Source of the DNA: Paraprevotella stercoravium
Lineage (GTDB): Bacteria > Bacteroidota > Bacteroidia > Bacteroidales > Bacteroidaceae
Direction: 5' to 3'
NCBI GenBank assembly: GCA_018883665.1
Contig: JAHLFU010000249.1
Coordinates: forward strand, 1-7,049
DNA: 7,049 nucleotides
In this document: piece after piece, positions 1 to 5,758 of the stretch
Position numbering within the stretch: position 1 is the stretch's first letter
How the letters are laid out: each line of letters begins with the position of its first letter
Notes under the pieces: model-generated
The model's input: the letters and a program-made list of their open reading frames with translations, nothing else
What the model was told of the DNA's origin: nothing
Database searches by the model: none
Program-made: the position numbers and the translations under genes

Positions 1-376
1 GCAAGGCTACCGAGCCCAGCATGGCATCCTTGTATTCCCCGATGAGCGCGCTGCTGAGCGAGTAGTAGCCCATGTCGCTGCCAACGGCCAGCCAGTCCGC
101 CAGGGGATGGATGCCCATCAGGAGCCAGGCGCAGAGACTGCCCGCCAGGGTGCCCAATATGGAGCAAAAGGGCAACAAGGCCAGCGAGGGACTGAGCGAG
201 CGAAAGCGTCGCAGGGTCTCTCTGTCTGTTCCCACGCTGAATCCCACGCAGGTTATCAAAGCGCACAATACGGCATAGCTGGCCTGGGAGAAGTCTATGT
301 TGGCGGACAAGAGATGGAAATGTCCGCAACCCACTCCCAAGGCGAAGAAGAGCAAGATGACGAGGCTCCCTTTCAT
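1..376 (-). CDS. LysO-type exporter, C-terminal half (partial, runs off window)
   Basis: Inner-membrane protein matching the second half of the LysO (YbjE, DUF340) exporter family, which in E. coli exports lysine and its toxic analogue thialysine. The ATG is at 376 and 125 codons are visible before the window ends. Hydrophobic segments lie at about residues 4-18, 33-49, 63-90 and from 105 on. The stretch GSDMGYYSLSSALI at residues 99-112 lines up with the conserved GFGWYSLSGILL region of E. coli LysO as I remember it, and the following MLGSVAL fits the same alignment. The start overlaps the stop of the gene encoding the N-terminal half by an ATGA, so the two are translationally coupled and probably assemble as one transporter. 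The substrate is inferred from the family only. The 3' end is not in the window. Confidence 0.8.
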   Translation of the reverse strand, partial: MKGSLVILLFFALGVGCGHFHLLSANIDFSQASYAVLCALITCVGFSVGTDRETLRRFRSLSPSLALLPFCSILGTLAGSLCAWLLMGIHPLADWLAVGSDMGYYSLSSALIGEYKDAMLGSVAL

Positions 377-642
377 GACGCTTTCCTCTTGATGAACTTC
401 CACAACAGCCATGCCCCCACGCAACTGCCCAACGTAGAAAGGAAACCAATGGCCACGGCTTGTAGGCCGAGATGGGAGAGCGAGGCCATCAGCTGCTTGT
501 CGCTGCCTATAGTGACACCCAGCATGAAGAGTAATATCCATACCAGGGGAGTGATGGCGCGGCCAGGAAGTGAGATGCGCTTGTTTCGCGACAGGAATCC
601 CACGATGAAGCCCGTGAGCATGCAGGAGATGATGACAATCAT
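373..642 (-). CDS. LysO-type exporter, N-terminal half (small membrane protein)
   Basis: Protein of 89 residues made almost wholly of membrane segments (about residues 1-16, 28-47 and 55-83), ending in the basic tail KFIKRKAS. The pattern of a short first segment, a basic loop (RNKR), then WILLFMLGVTIGSDKQLM resembles the N-terminal part of LysO, where LILFFMGISLAF occupies the same place. Together with the next gene it would make up one full-length LysO of about 300 residues. Its start overlaps the upstream araJ-like stop by ATGA (639-642) and its stop overlaps the downstream start by ATGA (373-376), so all three genes share one transcript. The clean stop and start argue for a genuine two-subunit arrangement rather than a recent frameshift. 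Confidence 0.8.
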   Translation of the reverse strand: MIVIISCMLTGFIVGFLSRNKRISLPGRAITPLVWILLFMLGVTIGSDKQLMASLSHLGLQAVAIGFLSTLGSCVGAWLLWKFIKRKAS

Positions 643-1784
643 GACTCGTATTTTCTGCAGAAAAGGATAAACGACACGAGGCCGAGCACCACGAATGGCA
701 CACCAACCAAGGCCGCGTGACGTGGCGATAGTCCCGCCGCGATAGGCAGGCCGCCACAGAACGCGCCCGCGGCATTGCCAAGGTTGAAGGCCATTTGTAT
801 GCTAGCCCCTCCCAGCAGCTCACCGCCCGGGGCGTATTTCAATATGAGGAACTGTTGCGGACTGCTTACCGCGAAGAGACAGCCTGTGCAGATGACCATC
901 AGTGCCGCGGACAGCCACCCGTAGTCAGCCAGCCAAAAGATGAGCAGCAGGCTTGCTATGGCTATGCATTGCGTATAGGCCACCACGTGACCTGGGCGAT
1001 GGTGGTCACACAGACGGCCGCTTATCAAGTTGCCGGCTACCATGCCGAAGCCCGCGGCTATCATCAGGGCAGGCAAAGCCTCCGTGGGGAAGCCTCCCTC
1101 TGAAGTCAGCAGGGGACTGATATAGCTATACCAGCAGAATATGCCGCCATTGGCCAGCATTGTCGCCGCCAGTATCATCCAGGGAGCGTCTTTCTTGAGG
1201 AAAGCGAATTGGTGTTTGAAGCCGTTGTTGGGTAATGCGCCTACGTCTGGTACCCATTTCCAGATATAATACAGTACGATGAGGCTGACAAACATTACCA
1301 GGAAAAACGGGAAACGCCAGGAGAGGTGCGAGCTGAGGGCTGTGGCCAGGGGGACACCGAAAAGATTGGCTATGGTCATGCCGGCTATCATGATGGACAC
1401 GGCACCCGTCTCGTGTCGCTTGTCCGCCAAGCGCACGGCCACTATGGAGGCAACGCCGAAGTAGGCTCCATGGGGCAATCCCGAGATGAAGCGGGCTGCC
1501 AGCAGCATCCAGTAGTTCGTGGAGAAGGCTGCCAGCGTGGAACCCAGCAGGATGATGCCCGCCAAGACCAGTAGGATGCTTTTCAGTGGATATTTGTGAA
1601 CTACCACCAGCAGCGGGGCTCCGCAGCATACGCCTATGGCATAGGCCGATATCAAGTGGCCTGCCACTGGAATGCTGATGCCCAGGCTTTGGGCTACGTC
1701 GGGCAATATGCCCATCATCACGAACTCGGCTATCCCAAGGGCGAGCGTGCCGAAGGCGAGCGCGATTAAGCTTTTCTTCATCAT
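639..1784 (-). CDS. araJ: AraJ-like major facilitator superfamily efflux transporter
   Basis: A 381-residue, 12-segment inner-membrane transporter of the MFS DHA1 group, closest by eye to E. coli AraJ (394 residues). Matching landmarks are MMKKSLIALAFGTLALGIAEF at the N-terminus (quoted in part: LALGIAEF, residues 14-21), ISGLPHGAYFGV at 100-111, MTIANLFGVPLAT at 136-148, and GGELLGGASIQMAFNLGNA at 320-338. Each has a near-identical counterpart in AraJ. The family exports small molecules, and sugars or drugs are the usual suggestions. E. coli AraJ is arabinose-induced but not needed for arabinose use, so the substrate is unknown. The start is the first of two adjacent ATG codons (1784 and 1781); AraJ itself begins MKK, so the second may also be used. 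A -7 promoter motif lies 35-42 bases upstream. First gene of a coupled three-gene set with the two LysO halves. Confidence 0.88.
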   Translation of the reverse strand: MMKKSLIALAFGTLALGIAEFVMMGILPDVAQSLGISIPVAGHLISAYAIGVCCGAPLLVVVHKYPLKSILLVLAGIILLGSTLAAFSTNYWMLLAARFISGLPHGAYFGVASIVAVRLADKRHETGAVSIMIAGMTIANLFGVPLATALSSHLSWRFPFFLVMFVSLIVLYYIWKWVPDVGALPNNGFKHQFAFLKKDAPWMILAATMLANGGIFCWYSYISPLLTSEGGFPTEALPALMIAAGFGMVAGNLISGRLCDHHRPGHVVAYTQCIAIASLLLIFWLADYGWLSAALMVICTGCLFAVSSPQQFLILKYAPGGELLGGASIQMAFNLGNAAGAFCGGLPIAAGLSPRHAALVGVPFVVLGLVSFILFCRKYES

Positions 1785-1818
1785 CTTGTTGTCCTCTTTT
1801 TTACCTTGAAAACGCGTG

Positions 1819-1826
1819 CAAAGGTA
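1819..1826 (-). promoter_or_regulatory. Bacteroides-type -7 promoter element for the araJ-lysO operon
   Basis: On the minus strand the sequence is TACCTTTG followed by C, an exact fit to the Bacteroides sigma-ABfr -7 consensus TAnnTTTG. It would place the transcript start about 25-30 bases ahead of the araJ-like ATG. No good TTTG -33 element is visible 19-21 bases further upstream, so the call rests on the -7 motif and its position. Confidence 0.6.
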
Positions 1827-1933
1827 ATGATTTTCTCCGATACCATGACGCTTTCAACCTCTTTTTTATCTCTTTGTCGCATGTCTCGCGGATTGTCTGG
1901 CCTATGGGCTTGTTATGGGGTAAAGAAAACGAT

Positions 1934-1964
1934 GAGCGGACAAGGATATATGCCTTGCCCGCTC
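1934..1964 (-). terminator. Strong hairpin, probable terminator of the glycine-rich protein gene
   Basis: Inverted repeat GAGCGGACAAGG / CCTTGCCCGCTC: 12-base arms with one mismatch and a 7-base loop (1946-1952). In the minus direction it is followed by ATCGTTTTCTTT, in the plus direction by GCCTGTTTTT, so it looks bidirectional. It lies 85 bases beyond the stop of the gene at 2049-2849 and before the araJ promoter, which suits a terminator separating the two units. Confidence 0.7.
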
Positions 1965-1988
1965 GCCTGTTTTTATCTTAGACTACCA

Positions 1989-2025
1989 CGGAAATTCTTG
2001 TCCGTTTGCCGACAAGACAATTCCG
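1989..2025. repeat. Imperfect hairpin next to the terminator
   Basis: Arms CGGAAATTCTTGTC (1989-2002) and GACAAGACAATTCCG (2011-2025) pair with a perfect 6-bp core (CTTGTC/GACAAG), an 8-base loop and a bulged outer stem. No T-run follows on either strand. It sits between the stop at 2049 and the stronger hairpin at 1934-1964, and may be an accessory 3'-end structure of that transcript. Confidence 0.45.
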
Positions 2026-2048
2026 CTCTTTTGTTTGCTGACATGAAA

Positions 2049-2849
2049 TCAGTGGCTGCGTGTACCCACTCCGTGTCCTATTCCCGTGGAGTTGGTGTTG
2101 GCACCCGAGCCTATGCCTGCGCCCGAGCCTATTCCGTTGGAGTTGGTGTTGGCACCCGAACCTATACCTGCTCCTGAGCCAATGCCGTTATTGGGTTTCG
2201 CTCCTGTTCCTATGCCGTGTCCTATTCCCGTATTGGGCTTTGCGCCTGTTCCAATTCCGTGCCCTTGGTTGTTGTTATTGCGCCAAGACCTTGTTCCGTG
2301 TCCATGGTTGTTGTTCGGACGGGCACCATTGCCTATGCCGTTAGCTGGGCCGTATGTCCTTTCAGGCCCATTGCTCCTGATGGCGTGGCTGGACTTGAAG
2401 TCTTTCCCCTTATACCAGCTTACGTTGTTATATTTCTTGCCGTGCTCCCCGCGGTAGTGGCGGTATGAGCGGGGCACGGGGTAAAACATCTTTCTGCGGT
2501 TGGGGTAGCGGGAGTAAATCTTCACCGCTATGCCGTTGTTCCAAATTGCCGGGGTATAGAAGTAGTCGGCTTTGTAGAACTTGCTGTATTGCATGGGTGT
2601 CAGCACGAAGTTGATGTCGTAGTTGCGGCGGTTGAGATAAGTGCCCTTGATGTTCTTCTGTGTCGACACAGCCATGAAGTAGTCGAAGTTGATTTCGTAC
2701 ACGGCGTCATATTGCGCCTGGTTCAGTCCCAGTTCGTAGGCCATCTTGTCGGTGAGGAACAAGGCTTCCTGGCGGGCTTCGTTATAGCCCATGGCCCGCG
2801 CCACCAGCACTCCAAGTGCCATAATGGCGATAAAGATAATCCGTCTCAT
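2049..2849 (-). CDS. Secreted protein with glycine-rich tandem-repeat C-terminus
   Basis: A 266-residue protein. Residues 1-19 form a signal peptide (MRRIIFIAIMALGVLVARA, with A-R-A just before a likely cut), so it is exported to the periplasm or surface; no lipobox cysteine is present. Residues about 24-135 form a charged, tyrosine-rich domain (LTDKMAYELGLNQAQYDAVYEI, then NRRNYDINFVLTPMQY); the quoted LTPMQ and the helix-then-helix layout recall LTXXQ/Spy-type small periplasmic proteins, but this is only a resemblance. Residues about 169-266 are low-complexity Gly/Asn: two 14-residue units (196-209, 210-223) and two 17-residue units (222-238, 239-255), ending GVGTRSH. The tail has no cysteine and few acidic residues. 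It stands alone with its own promoter-like motif and terminator. I do not recognise the family firmly; similar secreted proteins without the repeat tail are, from memory, common in Bacteroidales. Confidence 0.8.
   Translation of the reverse strand: MRRIIFIAIMALGVLVARAMGYNEARQEALFLTDKMAYELGLNQAQYDAVYEINFDYFMAVSTQKNIKGTYLNRRNYDINFVLTPMQYSKFYKADYFYTPAIWNNGIAVKIYSRYPNRRKMFYPVPRSYRHYRGEHGKKYNNVSWYKGKDFKSSHAIRSNGPERTYGPANGIGNGARPNNNHGHGTRSWRNNNNQGHGIGTGAKPNTGIGHGIGTGAKPNNGIGSGAGIGSGANTNSNGIGSGAGIGSGANTNSTGIGHGVGTRSH
2085..2186 (-). repeat. Two 51-bp tandem units coding for a 17-residue Gly/Asn repeat
   Basis: Minus-strand codons for GIGSGAGIGSGANTNS plus N or T occur twice in direct succession (residues 222-238 and 239-255). 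Within each unit GIGSGA is itself doubled. The copies are nearly identical in DNA, which points to recent duplication or slippage. Confidence 0.85.
2181..2264 (-). repeat. Two 42-bp tandem units coding for a 14-residue Gly/Lys/Pro repeat
   Basis: Minus-strand codons for GHGIGTGAKPN, then T or N, then GI, occur twice in direct succession (residues 196-209 and 210-223). The array adjoins the 51-bp units, and all four share the GIG(S/T)GA core, so both arrays probably descend from one short unit. Confidence 0.85.
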
Positions 2850-2875
2850 TCAGTATTCTTTTTTATTTACGGGCG

Positions 2876-2883
2876 CGAAGATA
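2876..2883 (-). promoter_or_regulatory. Possible -7 promoter element for the glycine-rich protein gene
   Basis: Minus-strand TATCTTCG, one base off the Bacteroides TAnnTTTG consensus, followed by C. It lies 27-34 bases upstream of the ATG at 2849, at a spacing like that of the araJ promoter. No convincing -33 element was seen. Confidence 0.5.
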
Positions 2884-2989
2884 CAAAAAATGCTGAACCG
2901 AAAGCGAAAAGTAAAGAATATTTATATTGCGGCTCCGCTTTAGCGTGGTTTTCAGGTTTATGGCTTTGTGATTATGCAGAGATCCGACA

Positions 2990-3110
2990 GCCTTTTGACG
3001 AAATAAAACATCGCCATACACTCAATGAGGTTGGCGATGTTGCAGAGGGGAAATATGATTGGAAAATTCAGAATTTGCTACAAAGACTGCAAAGATGATA
3101 TATCTGCTCT
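2990..3110. repeat. Possible dispersed Bacteroides intergenic repeat with a central hairpin
   Basis: Centre is an inverted repeat AACATCGCCA (3007-3016) / TGGCGATGTT (3032-3041) with a 15-base loop. The minus strand carries a start-less reading with the peptide NLIECMAMFYFVKRLSDLC, closed by TAA. From memory, very similar peptides turn up as spurious short ORFs in many Bacteroides genomes, which would mean the DNA itself recurs; I could not verify this. The limits given are approximate. Confidence 0.3.
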
Positions 3111-3144
3111 ATGAGTAAACAATTATTCTATTTACGGGATTCAT

Positions 3145-3216
3145 TTAATCTAAGATTTCAAAGCGCACCAGCATGGAATAGTTCTTCTTGATGGTCTTGG
3201 AACTGTCGAATGAAGT
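3145..3216 (-). pseudogene. Possible 3' remnant of an unknown gene
   Basis: Twenty-three minus-strand codons ending at TAA 3145-3147 read TSFDSSKTIKKNYSML followed by VRFEILD, which has the alternating polar/hydrophobic look of a real C-terminus. There is a stop immediately upstream (TAA 3217-3219) and no usable start, so at most this is the tail of a decayed or truncated gene. The family is unknown and it could be chance. Confidence 0.2.
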
Positions 3217-3348
3217 TTAAAACATCAATAGAGCCTGTTTCCTCTTGCTTCAACAGTGGTATTACAAATACTTGTAAACTCATCAAAAGCCATATTGGGG
3301 TTAATTACCCATGGGATGCGAAAGCGCGGCAGCAATACCGTAACTCAG

Positions 3349-5109
3349 TCAATCTATATTCCATTCTGCTTCAGGGTCATCTTCAAAGGCAGACCGATAA
3401 CCTTCGTTTTCCCAGTATCTTTGCTCTTCTTCCTCCCAACGAGAATGAATTTCATCTTCACATCTTTTCTCATAATCTTCAATATCTTCTTTATATCTGT
3501 TGTTAGCTGCTTTAACCTTAAATAATTTGTTAAGATAGGAGTCATTCCCTTTATATGATTCTTCAAGTTCGTCAAAAACACTGTTGTCAACCAATAGACA
3601 ATGATTATTTATTAATCCGACAAGATAATCTGTATCTTCTTCTACAAGTTCTTCAAAGTTTGGCTCATTATCTCCCCATGAATCAATAACGAGGCTTTGA
3701 TGTTTTGTCATCGAATATTGAGAAAATGGATGTTCCAATTCTAAGTAATCTTCAGGACTTTTTATCTCCTCAAAAGTTTTTTGAGTATCTAAAGCAAGCC
3801 ATATCTTATTTCTTTTTTTTGTATCATAAGAAGATGGATAAGTGTAGTTTTGGAAATTATCAATATATAAATATGACGATACTATCATGTTAACTATATC
3901 CTTTATCCTATCATTGGCTAAAAGCCAGCATAAAGTACGCCCTGCATTTTTACCTTCCCGAATAATGTACCATTCTCCTGCATTTTTACCTGTTCTAGTT
4001 TTCTCGTCGTTCCAATAATCAGTTATGATATTAGCAGCCTTATTAAATTCGCGACCATCAATACAACTAAATGCGAGATTATGAACCCCATCATAAGTAA
4101 GTTTAGAATTATATGGGATTCCTTTACCTGCTTTAATATCAAAATAATCAAAAGTTAAAATTTTATCATTATTTAAAAAATCAAGACGAGTAAAGCCTGA
4201 AATCATCGCTTGACAATATCTCATCTCTCCCACATGGATTATTGTTTTTTTTACAAATAAGTCAAAAACACCATAGCGGTCTTCAAGAATATCAGTTGAA
4301 GATATGTGATAACGTGCAAACAAGTTATAATATGAGCGACAATACTTATCAGGATCATCATATTCGCTATAATCATCAGGCATATAATTGCACATATTAT
4401 CGCATAACAATATATACCTGTTTCTAATTACATATAAAGTATTCAGATTAGTGTCCAATTTTATCGGATTAAGGACTGCTCGTGACGCGCCCCAACAACG
4501 AATATAAAAAGTATTATCCAATATTATCTTCTTTTCTTCATCGTCTATATCTACACTAGCGCTTTCATCAAAATCTTCGTATAAATCATATTCATTATCA
4601 TTTTCATTGGCTATATACTCCTGTATGGGTTCGACATTGGGCGAGACTGCACCCTTTTCAACCAAGCAATAACAAAAGAGGTCATCTGACAACTTGTACG
4701 TATCTTTAGAATAAGTCCATGAACTAAAATTTTCAGTAGTAATGACATCATCTCCTATAACTTCTTTTGCTCTACACAAATCGAACCTGACTAAAGAAGA
4801 ATCTGATTCGCTGTTATATGTTTCATAACCAAAATATTCTTGTCCTTTTCCAATTTTGAATTTTATAAATTCTCCTGCAGGATTGATGGCTAGCTGTGCT
4901 ACGACATGGGATTCCAATCCATATATATCTGCCATATGTTCCTGAGAGTGGCCAATATATATAAGTGCAATTCCATTATAGAAGTTCCCTATGGCAATTT
5001 CAGCTCTCTCAATAGCATCGCCATATCGTTCTTTCATTAATAGCCTGACATTATCTTTAATATCCTCAATTTCTTTGGAGGTAAGGCGATCTTCTAAAAA
5101 TTTGAACAT
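3349..5109 (-). CDS. Unrecognised 586-residue acidic, tyrosine-rich cytoplasmic protein
   Basis: I do not recognise this protein and assign no function. It starts at ATG 5109 (MFKFLEDRLTSKEIEDI) and has no signal peptide or membrane segment, so it is probably cytoplasmic. The N-terminal part (about 1-165) looks like a mixed alpha/beta domain with hydrophobic strands (ERAEIAIGNFYNGIALIYIG, residues 34-53). An acidic linker follows at about 168-192 (NENDNEYDLYEDFDES). The middle (about 195-420) is rich in aromatic residues and contains the paired GKNAG motifs at 374-378 and 386-390. The C-terminus (about 530-575) is a highly charged, probably helical stretch with EEEEQRYWENEGYR. No Walker A, nuclease, DDE or HTH motif was visible. 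It stands alone, is far more AT-rich than the araJ region, and lies next to an insertion sequence, all of which suggest an acquired accessory gene. The length and uninterrupted frame argue that it is intact. An immunity, defence or mobile-element cargo role is possible but unsupported. Confidence 0.82.
   Translation of the reverse strand: MFKFLEDRLTSKEIEDIKDNVRLLMKERYGDAIERAEIAIGNFYNGIALIYIGHSQEHMADIYGLESHVVAQLAINPAGEFIKFKIGKGQEYFGYETYNSESDSSLVRFDLCRAKEVIGDDVITTENFSSWTYSKDTYKLSDDLFCYCLVEKGAVSPNVEPIQEYIANENDNEYDLYEDFDESASVDIDDEEKKIILDNTFYIRCWGASRAVLNPIKLDTNLNTLYVIRNRYILLCDNMCNYMPDDYSEYDDPDKYCRSYYNLFARYHISSTDILEDRYGVFDLFVKKTIIHVGEMRYCQAMISGFTRLDFLNNDKILTFDYFDIKAGKGIPYNSKLTYDGVHNLAFSCIDGREFNKAANIITDYWNDEKTRTGKNAGEWYIIREGKNAGRTLCWLLANDRIKDIVNMIVSSYLYIDNFQNYTYPSSYDTKKRNKIWLALDTQKTFEEIKSPEDYLELEHPFSQYSMTKHQSLVIDSWGDNEPNFEELVEEDTDYLVGLINNHCLLVDNSVFDELEESYKGNDSYLNKLFKVKAANNRYKEDIEDYEKRCEDEIHSRWEEEEQRYWENEGYRSAFEDDPEAEWNID
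3941..3991 (-). repeat. Direct 15-bp repeat inside the 586-residue gene
   Basis: CCTGCATTTTTACCT occurs at 3941-3955 and 3977-3991, 36 bases (12 codons) apart and in frame. It encodes the two GKNAG motifs at residues 374-378 and 386-390, giving the pattern R-x-GKNAG twice. This suggests a small internal duplication, perhaps a paired loop. Confidence 0.75.
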
Positions 5110-5295
5110 ATTGTTAAATATTAAATATAGGTAGTGCTCAAATCAATGTCCCTAAAACTAGTTCTTTTAAACCTGTATACTCGGAGATTCTACAAGTCTA
5201 TTTGTTTTTCGTATCTTCGACAATCTTTGGGGAGCTTTCTTCTCATAGCAATATTTTACTCATCTGTTTTTGCAAGAGTTAACTCCAACTTAATG

Positions 5296-5303
5296 CAAAT
5301 ATA
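5296..5303 (-). promoter_or_regulatory. Candidate -7 element for the 586-residue gene
   Basis: Minus-strand TATATTTG followed by C fits the Bacteroides TAnnTTTG consensus exactly. It would give a leader of roughly 180 bases before the ATG at 5109, which is long, and no TTTG -33 element is present at the right spacing. A weaker match (TATATTTA, 5122-5129) lies too near the start codon to be convincing. Confidence 0.3.
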
Positions 5304-5384
5304 GTGAAATTCTGAAATAAGCCACCTCGTTTTGACAAAAATTAGCAATCTAAAGTCTATTTTATTACTTGCTTGTATTTTTAT

Positions 5385-5398
5385 TGGGTTGTAACCCA
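5385..5398. repeat. 14-bp dyad TGGGTT-GT-AACCCA
   Basis: Perfect 6-bp arms with a 2-base centre in AT-rich non-coding DNA. The centre is too tight for a stable RNA hairpin, so if functional it would more likely be a protein-binding dyad. Its role is unknown. Confidence 0.35.
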
Positions 5399-5514
5399 TC
5401 TAATATATTGATTTTTACAGGCAGTTAATAATTGCCGTACAACTTTGCCGTCTTGATTTCAATTAGCCGATTATTGATATCAAAGTAAAGGGCGCCCATT
5501 TCTGCCCCCCCCTA

Positions 5515-5733
5515 TTAGAAAGGCAAAAACACGGTTGAAAAATTGAATAAAGAACGCAGGGTGGGGGTGTCAAAACGGCAACTCCCTCTCAATATAAACA
5601 CTTTAGCTATTACTTTAACGAGAGTTCGACGAATTTCTGCTTACTGGCGAAGGCGCGAGATAACAGGAACAAAACCAAGAGAATATAGTATACTTTTGAC
5701 TTTTCTTCTAGCTTCTTGGAGTTTATATACTAT
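5515..5733. repeat. Possible dispersed repeat abutting the IS
   Basis: The minus strand has start-less readings containing RGSCRFDTPTLRSLFNF (closed by TAA at 5515-5517) and, in another frame, RAFASKQKFVELSLK followed by two stops. From memory, near-identical strings are annotated as short hypothetical ORFs in many Bacteroides genomes, so the DNA is probably a recurring non-coding element; this is unverified. A 9-bp inverted repeat TATAGTATA / TATACTATA (5684-5692, 5726-5734) lies at the IS-proximal end. Limits are approximate. Confidence 0.3.
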
Positions 5734-5753
5734 ACGTCAGTTCGGGATAAGAA
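5734..5753 (+). repeat. IS left terminal inverted repeat
   Basis: Reads ACGTCAGTTCGGGATAAGAA. It matches the reverse complement of the right end at 19 of 20 positions (T/C difference at the fourth base). The transposase stop codon lies only 5 bases inside it. Confidence 0.92.
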
Positions 5754-5758
5754 AAAAA

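Larger units (their letters stand above)
2884..3348. other. Non-coding gap with a hairpin, possible repeat and peptide-like scraps
   Basis: No complete gene is supported here on either strand. About 2990-3110 holds a 10-bp-stem hairpin and what may be a dispersed repeat. Between 3145 and 3344 two short minus-strand stretches read like protein tails without starts. The rest shows nothing recognisable. No clear T-tailed terminator was found just downstream of the gene ending at 3349. Confidence 0.6.
5110..5733. other. AT-rich non-coding region between the 586-residue gene and the IS
   Basis: No gene is supported in these 624 bases: readings on both strands are short or lack starts. Contents seen are a -7-like promoter motif, a 14-bp dyad, the GGGCGCCC palindrome at 5490-5497, a run of eight C at 5505-5512, and a probable dispersed repeat from about 5515 to the IS edge. 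Confidence 0.6.

Noticed and set aside
107..670. Plus-strand 187-codon frame over the lysO halves
   Set aside because: Antisense to two coupled membrane protein genes with clear family landmarks; composition is low-complexity polar.
1126..1629. Minus-strand 167-codon frame inside the araJ-like gene
   Set aside because: Overlaps the well-supported MFS transporter in another frame and has no family resemblance.
2086..2457. Plus-strand reading with striking proline/glutamate repeats (LAPEPMPAPEPIP)
   Set aside because: It is the antisense of the Gly/Asn repeats of the minus-strand secreted protein, and has no promoter or domain; the minus frame has a signal peptide and proper limits.
2589..3098. 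Plus-strand 169-codon frame running from the secreted-protein gene into the intergenic gap
   Set aside because: Its first half is antisense to a real gene and its second half lies in a likely repeat; no start signal or domain.
3354..3590. Minus-strand 78-codon lysine-rich frame within the 3' end of the orphan gene
   Set aside because: Alternative-frame shadow of the AT-rich 586-residue gene, with no independent start signal.
3941..3991. Two repeats 36 bases apart considered as a CRISPR-like unit
   Set aside because: Only two 15-bp copies, in frame within a coding sequence, with no array or cas genes.
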